NCBI RefSeq assembly: GCF_000282595.1
Contig: NZ_AKIZ01000018.1
Span: 1 to 64,000, forward strand
Length of the DNA: 64,000 bases
From: Phyllobacterium sp. YR531
GTDB lineage: Bacteria > Pseudomonadota > Alphaproteobacteria > Rhizobiales > Rhizobiaceae
Reading direction: 5' to 3'
Below are positions 41,157 through 50,842 of the stretch, piece after piece (position 1 is the first letter of the stretch; each line of letters starts with the position of its first letter). A program made the translations under genes and the position numbers. The notes under the pieces are model-generated. The model had not been told where the DNA came from. It ran no database searches and worked only from the letters and a program-made list of their open reading frames with translations.

Positions 41157-42041
41157 TTATGCCGGCGTGCAGGCGCCGCCAATAATCCAATCGCGAAAGA
41201 GTTTAACTTTATTCGGCAATTGCTTGGTCGCCGAATAAACCAGATAGTAGTTGGAGCCTGTCGAAGCATCGATGTCGAACAGCCTGACCAATGTTCCTGA
41301 CGCAATCTCATCCTGAAAAAAGGCTGACGATACCAGGCCGACGCCGCCGCCCGACAAAGCAAGGCCGCCGATAATTTGCTGGGTATCAATATCCACACCG
41401 GGTTTCGTCATCGTCAAAGGCCCTTCAACACCAGCAGCCCGAAACCAGGTCGGCCACCAATCATCATTGGGCGTTATGAGATGGTAATTGAGAAGGTCGG
41501 CTGGTTTTTCCGGTCGGCCATGACGCTCTAAATAAGCGGGGCTGGCGAGGGGTGTAAAACCGCCGGACAAAAGCCAATGCGATGTCATGCCGGGCCAAGT
41601 ACCATTGCCGCTTCTGATGCCGCAATCGATACCCTCCGCCTCATAGTCCAGCAGCCGTGATGAAATATCGAAGCGGACCGAGAGTTCCGGATGCAGATCC
41701 TGAAAGTCGGTGATGCGCGGTGCGAGCCAGTTGCTCGCAAAAGTATGGATGACCGCGACAACCAGCACAGAGTTCTGTTCCTCGCGAATATCGCGGAAGG
41801 TGTCGCCGATGTCAGCCAGCGAACGGCGTATGACAGGTGCGATGGTCTCGCCTTTCGGCGTCAGCACAACACCGCGTGCGCGCCGCTGGAACAAGGGCGT
41901 ACCTGCAAAATCCTCCAGTAACTTGATCTGATAGCTGACGGCCGATTGGGTCATGTTGAGTTCTTCGGCTGCTTTGGTGAAGTTTTGCAGCCGCGCTACA
42001 CAATCAAAGACCCGGATGGCGCCCAGCGGTAGTGATGACAT
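41157..42041 (-). CDS. LysR-family regulator (GcvA-like)
   Basis: 294 aa. N-terminal winged HTH: A-A-E-E-L-N-M-T-Q-S-A-V-S-Y-Q-I-K-L-L-E (about 20-40), then effector-binding domain. The L-P-L-G-A-I-R-V-F-D-x-V-A-R start is typical of the GcvA subgroup. It is divergent from the small gene at 42157, with 115 bases between; LysR control of that gene is possible. Confidence 0.9.
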   Translation of the reverse strand: MSSLPLGAIRVFDCVARLQNFTKAAEELNMTQSAVSYQIKLLEDFAGTPLFQRRARGVVLTPKGETIAPVIRRSLADIGDTFRDIREEQNSVLVVAVIHTFASNWLAPRITDFQDLHPELSVRFDISSRLLDYEAEGIDCGIRSGNGTWPGMTSHWLLSGGFTPLASPAYLERHGRPEKPADLLNYHLITPNDDWWPTWFRAAGVEGPLTMTKPGVDIDTQQIIGGLALSGGGVGLVSSAFFQDEIASGTLVRLFDIDASTGSNYYLVYSATKQLPNKVKLFRDWIIGGACTPA

Positions 42042-42156
42042 GGTAACCCATTAAATTTTCTGATGGCTTGCCGCTCAATTCGCGTTGGTACAGCAATCAA
42101 TAAGGTACTAAATCACATAACACAACAAGACAATTAATAGCTCGATGGAGAGTGTG

Positions 42157-42363
42157 ATGACCGAATTGCGATTTTTCGGGTTGAGTTCGCTTGCGATTTT
42201 GTGGGCAGGTTTTGCCCGTCAGACACCAAGACCAGCAGGCGATCCGGCCGATTTGAATGCCTATATGCTACGCGATATCAATCTGACAGCGAGACAACGG
42301 GCGGCATTTTCCTACAAGAGCCGCGACATGCTTTCGCCCTCCTACAGATATCGCCTGCCTTAA
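42157..42363 (+). CDS. Small protein of unknown function, DUF1127-like C-half
   Basis: 68 aa from ATG 42157, with GGAGAG at 42147-42152. Starts MTELRFFGLSSLAILWAGF, a hydrophobic segment, then N-A-Y-M-L-R-D-I-N-L-T-A-R-Q-R-A-A-F, which recalls the L-x-D-I-G-L-T motif of DUF1127. No further similarity recognised. It is divergent from a LysR gene and closed by a terminator. Confidence 0.6.
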   Translation: MTELRFFGLSSLAILWAGFARQTPRPAGDPADLNAYMLRDINLTARQRAAFSYKSRDMLSPSYRYRLP

Positions 42364-42378
42364 AACTCGCAGACCAAA

Positions 42379-42416
42379 GAAAAAAGCGCGGGGCTGTTAT
42401 GGCCCCGCGCTTTTTT
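42379..42416. terminator. Bidirectional Rho-independent terminator
   Basis: AAAAAAGCGCGGGGC pairs with GGCCCCGCGCTTTTTT around TGTTAT, a stem of about 14 pairs flanked by A and T runs. It lies between the small gene ending at 42363 (+) and the RND pump ending at 42418 (-), so it can end both. Confidence 0.95.
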
Positions 42417-42417
42417 G

Positions 42418-45400
42418 TTAATGCGCTGCAGCTTGCTCAGCCACAGGCTTTTTTTTGCGCCGGAATGATCGCAGCACAACGTAGAAGACCGGGGTCAGGA
42501 ACAGACCGAAGAATGTGACACCAAGCATGCCGGAGAACACTGCTGTTCCCAGTGACTGACGCATTTCCGCGCCGGGGCCGCTTGCAATCATCAACGGTAC
42601 CACACCGAAGATAAAAGCAAAGGCAGTCATCAGGATTGGACGCAGGCGCAGACGGCTGGCTTCGATGGCAGCTTCAACCGGCGTAGCGCCTTCGTTCTCA
42701 TGCTGTCGGGCAAACTCGACAATCAGGATCGCGTTTTTCGCCGCCAGACCAATCAGCACCACGAGACCAATTTGCGTGAGGATGTTGTTATCCATGCCTC
42801 GCAATGCCACGCCTATCAGTGCCGCAAGTACGGCCAGCGGAACGATCAGGATAATTGCCAGAGGCAACACCCAGCTTTCATACTGAGCCGAAAGGGCAAG
42901 GAAGACGAAGATGACCGACAGTGCGAAGATGAACACTGCCGTGTTGCCGGTAGAACGCTCTTGAAAGGCAAGTTCTGTCCAGTTGAAGGATGTACCCTGA
43001 GGTAGCGTTTTGGCTGCCAGTGCTTCCATCTGATCGAGTGCAGCACCCGTTGAGACACCCGGGGCAGCATTGCCCTGCAACGGTACGGATACGTACATAT
43101 TGTATCGTTGCACTAGCGATGGGCCCGTCGTGTCTTTGATTTCAATCAGCGTGCCAAGTGGAACAAGTGCTCCGGTGGCGGATCTTACTTTCAGGGCAAG
43201 GATATCCTGCCGATCAAGACGGAACTGCTGATCTGCTTGCGCACGCACCTGATAAACGCGTCCGAAAGCATTGAAATCATTGACGTATGACGTGCCAAGG
43301 TTCGTTGAAAGTGTTTCAAAGATATTTGGAATTGGAACATTCAACGCCCGAGCCTTGTCCCGGTCCACTTCAAGGAAGTATTGCGGGCTGGAAGCTGAGA
43401 AGGTTGTGAAAACGCCGGTCACGCCAGGTGTCTGGGCTGCTTCACCCATCATCTGATAGGCGAGAGCCAGAACGCGGCGCATATCCGAGCTATCACGATC
43501 CAGTAGCTGCATCTTGAAGCCGCCGGAATTGCCGATACCGCTGATCGCTGGTGGTGGTACGGCGATGATGAAGGCTTCCTGAATGCTCTGCAGGCTTCCG
43601 TAAAGCTGACCGATAATCTGGTTGGCGTTATGGCCTTCCTCAAGACGGTTTTCGAAAGAGTCGAATGCTGCGAACACCACACCGGAGTTTGACGCATTGG
43701 TGAAGGTAGCGCCGTTAAAGCCAGAGAATGCCACAGCATTTTTTACGCCCGGCACGTCCCGAACGATCTTCGATACCTTTTCAATCACGGCATCCGTACG
43801 ATTGAGCGAAGCGCCGTCCGGCAACTGTACAACAACGATGGCATAACCCTGATCCATGGTCGGGATGAAGCCGCGTGGAATGGATGTAGCCATGTACCAG
43901 GTGGCAAAGAGCAGCCCGACGAAGACCAGCAGGGATGCCGCGATACCGACAAATGAACTGACAAGGTGGCGGACAATCCAGGAATAGCCATTTGCCATCT
44001 TGTCGAAACCGGTATTGAAGCCATTGGCCAATGTCCGGCCAAAACGGGCAACAGGATTGTTCGATTCCTTGTGGTTGTGAGGTCGCAGCACAATCGCAGC
44101 CAAGGCTGGCGAAAGTGTCAGCGAGTTGAGGGCTGAAATTGCAGTTGCGACTGCGATGGTTATGGCAAACTGCAGGTAGAATTGCCCTGTAATGCCGGGG
44201 ATGAACGCAGTCGGCACGAACACAGCGATCAGAACCAGCGAAATGGCAATGACGGCAGTGCCGACCTCATCCATAGTTACATGCGACGCTTCCTTCGGCG
44301 TCATGCCGGTTGCAAGGTTTCGCTCAACGTTTTCGACGACGACAATCGCGTCGTCAACGACAATGCCGATGGCAAGAACCAATCCGAACAGGGTCAACAT
44401 ATTGAGCGAGAAACCGAAGGCAAGCAGCAATGCCAGTGTTCCGATAAGGGAGACCGGAATTGCCACAATCGGGATAATAGCTGTACGCCAGGACTGGAGG
44501 AAGACGAGCACGACGAGTGCTACGAGGATAACGGCCTCGATGATCGTCTTGTACACCTCATTGATCGATTCAGCGATGAACTCGGTTGGATTGTAGACGA
44601 TGTCGTAGGTCAGCCCGTCAGGAAAATCCTTCTTGAGCTCTTCCATTGTGCTGCGAATTGATGCCGCAGCGGCGAGGGCGTTGGTACCCGGACGGCTGAA
44701 AATACCCAAAGCCACAGCCGGGCTGCCATTCAGATAGGAGTTGGTAACATAGTCTTTTGCACCAAGCTCAATGCGGGCCACGTCCTGCAACTGCACAAGG
44801 CGTCCGCTTTCCGTGGCCTTGACGATGACATAACGGAACTGACGGGCATCACTGAAACGCCCTTCCGTCGTGACCGTATATTGAAACGCATTGGTGCCCG
44901 AAGAAGGTGGCCCGCCAATGGAACCGCCGGAAACCTGCACGTTCTGATCCCGTAGTGACTGAACAACGTCACTCGATGTCATGCCATAGGCTGAGAGCTT
45001 TTCAGGGTCGAGCCAGATACGCAGCGAGTATTCGCGCTCACCGAAGATGATCAGATCGCCAACGCCGTCCAAACGCAACAATACGTCGCGCACGCGGGAT
45101 CGCGCATAGTTGGACGCATAAAGCTGATCGTAACGCCCATTTGGTGAGAGAATATGCACGACCATCATCAGGTCAGGCGAACTTTTGGTGGTGGTGATAC
45201 CAAGGCGCCGGACTTCTTCCGGAAGTCGCGGCTCAGCAATGGAAACGCGATTCTGCACCAGAACCTGTGCTTTATCGAGATCAGTTCCAAGCTTGAAAGT
45301 GACTGTCAGAGCCATGGAACCATCAGCAGTCGAATAGGAGGACATGTACAACATGTCCTCGACGCCGTTGATTTCCTGTTCGATAGGCGTTGCCACCGTG

Positions 45401-45582
45401 TTGGCAATGGTTTCGGCATCGGCGCCCGGGTAAGAGGTGCGGATAACGATGGTTGGAGGTGCGATTTCAGGATACTGCGCCACTGGCAGCTGTGTATAGG
45501 CAATGCCGCCGACGATCAGCAAGACGATCGATAGAACGCTCGCAAAGATTGGCCGGTCGACGAAAAAATGCGCGAATCTCAT
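42418..45582 (-). CDS. RND-type inner membrane efflux transporter
   Basis: 1054 aa, HAE1/AcrB group with twelve membrane segments and two large periplasmic loops. The proton relay is intact: D-D in G-I-V-V-D-D-A-I-V-V-V-E-N and K in A-A-K-N-A-I-L-I-V-E-F. It forms a tripartite pump with the adaptor encoded just upstream (4-base overlap) and an outer membrane TolC-type channel that is not encoded here. Resembles AcrB/MexB and the Brucella Bep pumps; which paralogue is not decided. No local repressor gene was found. Confidence 0.95.
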   Translation of the reverse strand: MRFAHFFVDRPIFASVLSIVLLIVGGIAYTQLPVAQYPEIAPPTIVIRTSYPGADAETIANTVATPIEQEINGVEDMLYMSSYSTADGSMALTVTFKLGTDLDKAQVLVQNRVSIAEPRLPEEVRRLGITTTKSSPDLMMVVHILSPNGRYDQLYASNYARSRVRDVLLRLDGVGDLIIFGEREYSLRIWLDPEKLSAYGMTSSDVVQSLRDQNVQVSGGSIGGPPSSGTNAFQYTVTTEGRFSDARQFRYVIVKATESGRLVQLQDVARIELGAKDYVTNSYLNGSPAVALGIFSRPGTNALAAAASIRSTMEELKKDFPDGLTYDIVYNPTEFIAESINEVYKTIIEAVILVALVVLVFLQSWRTAIIPIVAIPVSLIGTLALLLAFGFSLNMLTLFGLVLAIGIVVDDAIVVVENVERNLATGMTPKEASHVTMDEVGTAVIAISLVLIAVFVPTAFIPGITGQFYLQFAITIAVATAISALNSLTLSPALAAIVLRPHNHKESNNPVARFGRTLANGFNTGFDKMANGYSWIVRHLVSSFVGIAASLLVFVGLLFATWYMATSIPRGFIPTMDQGYAIVVVQLPDGASLNRTDAVIEKVSKIVRDVPGVKNAVAFSGFNGATFTNASNSGVVFAAFDSFENRLEEGHNANQIIGQLYGSLQSIQEAFIIAVPPPAISGIGNSGGFKMQLLDRDSSDMRRVLALAYQMMGEAAQTPGVTGVFTTFSASSPQYFLEVDRDKARALNVPIPNIFETLSTNLGTSYVNDFNAFGRVYQVRAQADQQFRLDRQDILALKVRSATGALVPLGTLIEIKDTTGPSLVQRYNMYVSVPLQGNAAPGVSTGAALDQMEALAAKTLPQGTSFNWTELAFQERSTGNTAVFIFALSVIFVFLALSAQYESWVLPLAIILIVPLAVLAALIGVALRGMDNNILTQIGLVVLIGLAAKNAILIVEFARQHENEGATPVEAAIEASRLRLRPILMTAFAFIFGVVPLMIASGPGAEMRQSLGTAVFSGMLGVTFFGLFLTPVFYVVLRSFRRKKKPVAEQAAAH

Positions 45583-46775
45583 TGCGCAGCCCCTTGCGCT
45601 TTTGTCGTCTCAGCCGTTGGGGCTTCTGGCGGCAGAACGACCAGTTCGGGCTTGACCTTCACCCCTGGGCGGATGCGCATAAGACCATTTACGACAATGG
45701 TTTCATCGCCGGTCATACCGGAGCGGATGACGCGGTAGCCATAAAGCTTCGGTCCAAGACGAACCGGCTTCGGTGTCACTGTGCCATCTTCGCTGACCGT
45801 GAAGACGATGCGCTCGTTTTGATCGGACCCGATAGCTTCGTCGGGGATCAAAATACCCTTATAGCTATTGGATGCAGCAACATCGACGCGGCCAAAAAGG
45901 CCGGGTTGCAAAACAAACTTTGGATTGTCGAAGCGGGCACGCACCCGCATCGTTCCCGTTTGGTCGTCCAGACGATTTTCAGCAAAGTCGACTTTGCCCT
46001 TCACTGGTGGCTCAGCAGAGTCGGTAAGCCGGACAGTTACTTCCAGTCCAGCTGCGCCTTCCTGCAATGTGCTGCCGTTTTCACGTGCAGTACGCGCATA
46101 GGAGAGCAGGTTGCGCTCATCGACATTGAAATAGAAATCAATCGGATCGAGCGAGACGATGGTCGTCAAGATTGTCTGGTCCGGCTGGACGAGGTTGCCA
46201 ACCGAAATCAGGCGGCGATCAATGCGCCCGCTAAGTGGAGCGGTGATCTTCGTATATTCGAGATCGAGCTGTGCGCGGGCCAGAGCTGCCTCTGCGCCGC
46301 GGACATTGGCCTGGCCGGATACGAAGTCGCGCCGCCGGTCATCCAGCTGCGATGCTGAGAGCGTGCCGTTTGCAGCAAGCGATTCCGTGCGTTTGAATTG
46401 GGCCTCAGCATATACCAGTGTCGTCTTGGCAACTTCCAGCGAAGCCTGAGCCTGCGATAGCGCTGTTTCAAACGGGCGCTGATCGATCGTAAATAGCGGA
46501 TCGCCTTTCTTCACCAGTGCACCATCTGTGAACTCGATCTTGTCGAGATAACCGGCAACGCGCGAGCGAATGGACACTTCATCGACGGCTTCGAAGCGGC
46601 CAATGAACTCGTCACTGTCTACAACGTCGCGAACGACTGGCTTTGCAACCGATACCGGGGGAGGCGGCGGCGCTGCTGCTTCCTGTGCGAATGCAGCACC
46701 TGACGAGAGGAGAGCGGCTGTCAAACCGAACTTGAGTGTAGTTAAAAGCGATCGTGACAAAGGGTAGGCCTCCAT
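45579..46775 (-). CDS. RND efflux periplasmic adaptor (membrane fusion protein)
   Basis: 398 aa. Signal peptide at about 1-31 (A-A-F-A-Q) without a lipobox cysteine, so it is not a lipoprotein like AcrA. The order is barrel/lipoyl/hairpin/lipoyl: V-R-S-R-V-A-G-Y-L-D-K, D-Q-R-P-F-E and T-K-I-T-A-P-L-S-G-R-I-D are adaptor motifs. It links the RND pump to an outer membrane channel. First gene of the two-gene operon; the 560 bases upstream hold its promoter and an inverted repeat. Confidence 0.93.
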   Translation of the reverse strand: MEAYPLSRSLLTTLKFGLTAALLSSGAAFAQEAAAPPPPPVSVAKPVVRDVVDSDEFIGRFEAVDEVSIRSRVAGYLDKIEFTDGALVKKGDPLFTIDQRPFETALSQAQASLEVAKTTLVYAEAQFKRTESLAANGTLSASQLDDRRRDFVSGQANVRGAEAALARAQLDLEYTKITAPLSGRIDRRLISVGNLVQPDQTILTTIVSLDPIDFYFNVDERNLLSYARTARENGSTLQEGAAGLEVTVRLTDSAEPPVKGKVDFAENRLDDQTGTMRVRARFDNPKFVLQPGLFGRVDVAASNSYKGILIPDEAIGSDQNERIVFTVSEDGTVTPKPVRLGPKLYGYRVIRSGMTGDETIVVNGLMRIRPGVKVKPELVVLPPEAPTAETTKAQGAAQ

Positions 46776-47334
46776 GACTGTAAGACGTCCCGTGCGTGTC
46801 GCAAAGATGCAGCAAATTCAGCTGAAAGAAACAAAATCAATACCATCTTTGCGGACGATCAGGTCGAGTAGAGCAAAGTCAGATAATAGCGGCGGGGAAC
46901 GTTTACGAGAGGGCGCTGCACAATTTTAACACAGTGCAGCCATAATTAATTATCCAGAAAAGTCCCCACCCGAGTAGATTTGCACAGTTCCAATTCCTTG
47001 TCACCTTGCAATCTCCGGCTGTGGCGGCGCTGCGCTATGCTATTTTGCCCACCCATACTGCTCTGCCATTGATTTTTATACCTGAGCCGAGTAAAGGGAG
47101 CGACCAGTCGGTGAAGGTGCGATTTCTCACCCAACTTTGTGCCACAGTCTGTGATACAATGCGTGGCATAAATCGAGAGTTGGGTTGGAAATACGGCAGT
47201 AAAATCAACGTGGATGGCGAAGCCAAGGCTCGATCATCCGCACCCGGAGCCACATAGGCAACAGTTTTTCTCCCGCAATTTGGCGAACGAGCCGGTGACG
47301 GCGGGACAAATGTTAAAAAAGTGAAGGTTTGGAC
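46776..47334. other. Divergent intergenic region between the efflux operon and tig
   Basis: 559 bases with no credible gene; the small frames here lack family matches or ribosome sites. GCTGCAC (46915-46921) and GTGCAGC (46934-46940) form a 7-bp inverted repeat with a 12-base spacer about 140 bases upstream of the efflux operon, a possible operator. TACAAT at 47155-47160 could be a -10 box for tig, but no fitting -35 box was found. Confidence 0.5.
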
Positions 47335-48759
47335 ATGCAGGTTACTGAAACGCTCAATGAAGGGCTGAAGCGCGAGATCAAGGTCGTTGTTCCGGCCAAG
47401 GATCTGGAAGCAAAGCTTTCCGAACGCCTCCAGGGTGCCAGTGCAAAGGCGCGCATCAATGGCTTCCGTCCCGGCAAGGTGCCAATGAGCCACCTTCGCA
47501 AGATGTACGGTAAGTCGTTCATGGCTGAAGTCGTCAACGAAATCCTGAGCGATTCTTCGCGCACCATTCTTTCGGATCGCAATGAAAAGTCGGCTACCCA
47601 GCCGGAAGTCGTCATGACTGAAGACGAAAAAGAAGCTGACAAGGTTCTTTCCGGCGAGGCCGATTTCGAATTCTCGCTGAACTACGAAGTTCTGCCAGCC
47701 ATCGAAATCAAAGACTCTTCAAAGATCAGCATCACCCGCGAGATCGTTGATGTGTCCGATGAGGAAGTAGAAGAGCAGGTCAAGCGCGTTGCAAGCTCTG
47801 CACAGACCTTCGAAACCAAGAAGGGCAAAGCTGAAAGCGGCGACCGCGTTACCATGGACTATCTCGGCAAGGTCGATGATGTTCCTTTCGACGGCGGCGC
47901 AGATAGCGATGCGACGCTGGTTCTCGGCTCCGGCCAGTTCATTCCGGGCTTCGAAGATCAGCTGATCGGCGTCAAGGCTGGCGATGAAAAACAGATCAAG
48001 GTCACTTTCCCGGCTGAATATCAGGCTGCTCACCTTGCAGGCAAAGATGCAACCTTCGACATCACTGTTAAGGAAGTAGCAAAGCCAGGCGAACTCGAAA
48101 TCAATGACGAAACCGCAAAGAAGCTCGGCATCGAAAGCGCCGATCGTCTTCGTCAGGTTATCCGCGAGCAGATCGAGAGCCAGTATGGTTCATTCACACG
48201 TCAGAAGGTCAAGCGTCAGATTCTCGATGCGCTGGACGGCGAGTACCAGTTCGAATCGCCAGAACGTCTGATCAATGCCGAGTTCAACAACATCTGGGCC
48301 CAGATCGGTCAGGACCTTGCACAGGCTGGCAAGACTTTTGAAGACGAAGACACGACAGAAGAAGAAGCTCGCGCTGAATACCGCAAGCTTGCTGAGCGCC
48401 GCGTACGTCTTGGTCTCGTTCTTTCCGAAATCGGCAACAAGGCCGGTATCGAAGTGACCGAAGAAGAAATGCAGCGCGCTGTTTATGACCAGGTTCGCCA
48501 GTATCCAGGTCAGGAACAGCAGATCTATGAATTCTTCCGCAAGACTCCGGAAGCAATCAACAATCTGCGCGCTCCAATCTTTGAAGAGAAGGTTGTTGAT
48601 CACCTGCTCGCCAGCATCAACGTTACCGACAAGAAGGTAACGAAAGAAGAGCTGATGGCTGATGATGAGTCGGAAGAAAAGTCTGGCGAAGCCAAGAAGC
48701 CTGCAAAGAAGGCAGCGCCAAAAAAGGCAGCCAAGAAGAAGACTGAAGACGAGGCATAA
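47335..48759 (+). CDS. tig: Trigger factor chaperone
   Basis: 474 aa from ATG 47335. Domain order: ribosome-binding N-domain with the G-F-R-x-G-K-V-P signature (about 44-51), which docks on L23; FKBP-type PPIase domain (about 155-240); C-terminal arms. The tail is a Lys/Ala-rich stretch of about 30 residues ([12 protein letters not shown]), an extension beyond the E. coli protein. It folds nascent chains. Followed by a terminator. Confidence 0.97.
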   Translation: MQVTETLNEGLKREIKVVVPAKDLEAKLSERLQGASAKARINGFRPGKVPMSHLRKMYGKSFMAEVVNEILSDSSRTILSDRNEKSATQPEVVMTEDEKEADKVLSGEADFEFSLNYEVLPAIEIKDSSKISITREIVDVSDEEVEEQVKRVASSAQTFETKKGKAESGDRVTMDYLGKVDDVPFDGGADSDATLVLGSGQFIPGFEDQLIGVKAGDEKQIKVTFPAEYQAAHLAGKDATFDITVKEVAKPGELEINDETAKKLGIESADRLRQVIREQIESQYGSFTRQKVKRQILDALDGEYQFESPERLINAEFNNIWAQIGQDLAQAGKTFEDEDTTEEEARAEYRKLAERRVRLGLVLSEIGNKAGIEVTEEEMQRAVYDQVRQYPGQEQQIYEFFRKTPEAINNLRAPIFEEKVVDHLLASINVTDKKVTKEELMADDESEEKSGEAKKPAKKAAPKKAAKKKTEDEA

Positions 48760-48793
48760 GCTTCTCGTCAACGGTTTCGCAAAAGTAATACTG

Positions 48794-48824
48794 AAAAACG
48801 GCTCCGCAATGCGGGGCCGTTTTT
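48794..48824 (+). terminator. Rho-independent terminator of tig
   Basis: AAAAACGGC (48794-48802) pairs with GCCGTTTTT (48816-48824), extended through CCGCAATGCGG inside, followed by CTTTAT. It is 34 bases after the tig stop. Confidence 0.88.
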
Positions 48825-48839
48825 CTTTATGTCGAAATG

Positions 48840-49550
48840 CTACACGAGATTTGATGTAGCCTGAATCAATTCAGCGTTGCCGCTGGCGATTTGACCGGAG
48901 GGAAGGCGATTGCAATCTTCCAGACCAATGCGGCTGTCAAAACCTTTTGCCACGGCCTCCCGATAGATTGGCCAGACGCTTGCTTCATCGCCATGGAGCA
49001 ATATGGGCAAGTTGATACCGGCATTCTTCAGAACGTTCTGAATGCCATTGGATACCTTGAGCCCTTCTTCGATGTCTTGCTCAAGGATTTCGATAAGAAC
49101 ACGCAGGCAGCTTTTTGCATCGTTCAGCCTTACGAAGCGCTCAGCATCACTGATGGACCAGAGGCCGGCCTCCACACCGATACCTTTGCTCAAAATCAGC
49201 GACATCAAGTCGTCGGCATCTTCTTCTGTAAGATTGATTGAGACATAATCCGGCAGGACATTCCAACGGCGGATTGGCTCGTGCCGGGCTTTGCCCGTGG
49301 GTTTTATACTCCATTGTGTGGACAGTCCGATTGGAATCGACGGCACCGCTTTGCGAATTGTTTGCAGTGTGTGTGCGACAATGACGCGATCGAGAGTCTC
49401 CCTCCCGTCCGGTCCGCGTGGATGAATGTGCAGTTCCCGTGCGCCCGCCGCAACGACCAGCCGCGCGTCTTTCGCAAGTTCGGCAGCTGAAAACGGCACA
49501 GCGGGGTGATAGTCACGCATGCGTGCACCATTGAGGCAAGCTTGCAACAT
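48840..49550 (-). CDS. BKACE-family beta-keto acid cleavage enzyme (DUF849)
   Basis: 236 aa from ATG 49550; the GGAGG Shine-Dalgarno lies inside a longer frame starting at 49571, so the downstream ATG is preferred. TIM barrel with the zinc-binding H-I-H-P-R motif (about residue 42). BKACE enzymes condense a beta-keto acid with acetyl-CoA into a CoA ester plus acetoacetate. It is shorter than most members (~270-310 aa), lacking part of the C-terminus, so the substrate and activity are uncertain. Confidence 0.8.
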   Translation of the reverse strand: MLQACLNGARMRDYHPAVPFSAAELAKDARLVVAAGARELHIHPRGPDGRETLDRVIVAHTLQTIRKAVPSIPIGLSTQWSIKPTGKARHEPIRRWNVLPDYVSINLTEEDADDLMSLILSKGIGVEAGLWSISDAERFVRLNDAKSCLRVLIEILEQDIEEGLKVSNGIQNVLKNAGINLPILLHGDEASVWPIYREAVAKGFDSRIGLEDCNRLPSGQIASGNAELIQATSNLV

Positions 49551-49583
49551 CTTTGCACCTCCACTCATCATAAGATCATGATA

Positions 49584-49625
49584 CCTTCAGCCATCCTGAC
49601 AGCATTCTGTCAGGATGGCTGAAGG
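49584..49625. promoter_or_regulatory. 19-bp perfect hairpin between divergent genes
   Basis: CCTTCAGCCATCCTGACAG (49584-49602), a 4-nt loop CATT and the exact complement (49607-49625), then CAGCTTTTT on the + strand. It looks like a strong Rho-independent terminator, but stands between divergent gene starts (49550 on the minus, 49702 on the plus), so no obvious transcript needs it. It may stop transcription of antisense RNA or be an attenuator of the + strand gene. Confidence 0.8.
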
Positions 49626-49701
49626 CAGCTTTTTATCGTTTCATTTAGTGGCTACCGGCGATAGAAATTCGCATTTGCGGCACTGATCGGGAAAGATAAA
49701 A

Positions 49702-50388
49702 TTGAAAAAGACCAAACTGGTTAGTGCAGCGGACGATACAGTAAACTTGCAGGACTTTATAACAGCGAACCTGCATCTTGTTCCCGTTCCGTCAGTACCG
49801 GAGATATCCCTTTATACTGCCCACCCAGCGAGCGGGTTGAGCAAGCTTGGCAACAAGGACATATATGGTGATGACCATCCACCTTATTGGGCCTATCGCT
49901 GGGCTGGAGGGACAGTGCTGGCACGGCATATTCTCGATCACCAGAAAATGGTTGCAGGTCGGCGTTTGCTGGACTTAGGTTCGGGTTCCGGAATTGTGGG
50001 GATTGCAGCCGCCAAAGCAGGCGCAAAAGTGGTAGTTTCCGTGGATATTGATCCTCATGCGTCGATAGCAAATCGCTTGAACGCGGCTGTCAATGAAGCG
50101 CAGGTAACCGTTATCTGCCAGGACATCCTCGATAACGAACCGCCAGAAACTGATATTATCGCGGTAGGCGATCTGTTCTACGATGCAAACCTTGCAGCGA
50201 AGGTGACAGCCTATCTCGATAAATGCATTGCTGTGGGGCTAACGGTTATCGTTGGCGACCCCGGGAGAGATTATTTGCCACGGGAGCGGCTGCAGAAACT
50301 GTCGAAATATCCCGTGCCAGATTTTGGCGACGGCAAAACCAGCTCGACGGACGAAAGTGCGGTGTATTTCTTTAAATCAAAGCCATGA
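49702..50388 (+). CDS. Class I SAM-dependent methyltransferase
   Basis: 228 aa from TTG 49702. SAM motif L-L-D-L-G-S-G-S-G-I-V-G (about 90-101), acidic D-I-D in the next strand, and the motif G-D-L-F-Y-D in place of the DPP(Y/F) segment. It resembles the lysine methyltransferases of the PrmA/ETF-beta group in alphaproteobacteria; the target protein is not shown. Its 3' end overlaps the truncated radC by twelve bases on the opposite strand. Confidence 0.85.
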   Translation: MKKTKLVSAADDTVNLQDFITANLHLVPVPSVPEISLYTAHPASGLSKLGNKDIYGDDHPPYWAYRWAGGTVLARHILDHQKMVAGRRLLDLGSGSGIVGIAAAKAGAKVVVSVDIDPHASIANRLNAAVNEAQVTVICQDILDNEPPETDIIAVGDLFYDANLAAKVTAYLDKCIAVGLTVIVGDPGRDYLPRERLQKLSKYPVPDFGDGKTSSTDESAVYFFKSKP

Positions 50389-50583
50389 ACCTAAAAAAGA
50401 CCAAGCCCTTTCAAACTGGCATGACTGTTTTTGCCAATGATAATATGATCGTGGACTATTATGCCCATCTGATTGCCAATGTTGACGATTGTCTTGGTCA
50501 TGTCGATATCCGCCTTTGAGGGTGTCGGGTCGCCGGACGGGTGATTGTGGATCAAAACAGCCAACGAAATAAGTCGTTGTTTA
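50377..50583 (-). pseudogene. radC: 3' remnant of radC (DNA repair/JAB domain protein)
   Basis: Read on the minus strand the frame gives [19 protein letters not shown] and on to K-G-L-G-L-F-L-G-S-W-L and a TGA at 50377-50379. The H-N-H-P-S-G-D-P motif is the RadC metal site (JAB/MPN fold) and the remainder matches the RadC C-terminus. Only about 65 codons remain; an in-frame TAA stands just upstream and no start is found. The 5' two-thirds are missing, which places the left edge of the island near 50.58 kb. Confidence 0.85.
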
Positions 50584-50842
50584 TCAGCGTGTTATGTATA
50601 CTCTCGGATGAACTGGGGTATAGGTTTGGTGTCTGGAACAAATGACGTTCTCTGACCATCCCGCATCATTCCGCCCGATCCTTCCCGCTTCCGGAAACGC
50701 ATGCAGGATCACGAGTTTCTGTGGCAACCACAATTACGAGAGAACGCAGATCGCGACAAGAGCCGTACTGAAAGCGGTGTTCGGGCTTGCTCGCTGCAGC
50801 ATGCTTTGCCCCCGCCAACTGGACGGGGGCTCATGCCGACGC
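50584..50842. other. Island left-end sequence without a gene
   Basis: About 260 bases between the radC remnant and the HTH gene. No frame here has a credible ribosome site or family match. A GC-rich hairpin (50808-50830) lies near the HTH gene end. The sequence may include the terminal repeat or attachment site of the inserted element, but the partner end is not in the window. Confidence 0.5.
50808..50830 (-). terminator. Hairpin after the HTH gene
   Basis: On the minus strand GCCCCCG, a 9-nt loop and CGGGGGC form a 7-bp GC stem 12 bases after the stop of the HTH gene. No T-run follows (AAAGCATG), so it is a possible terminator or transcript end only. Confidence 0.4.

Noticed and set aside
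47006-47257. Small frame upstream of tig
   Set aside because: No Shine-Dalgarno, composition unlike coding sequence and no family match.
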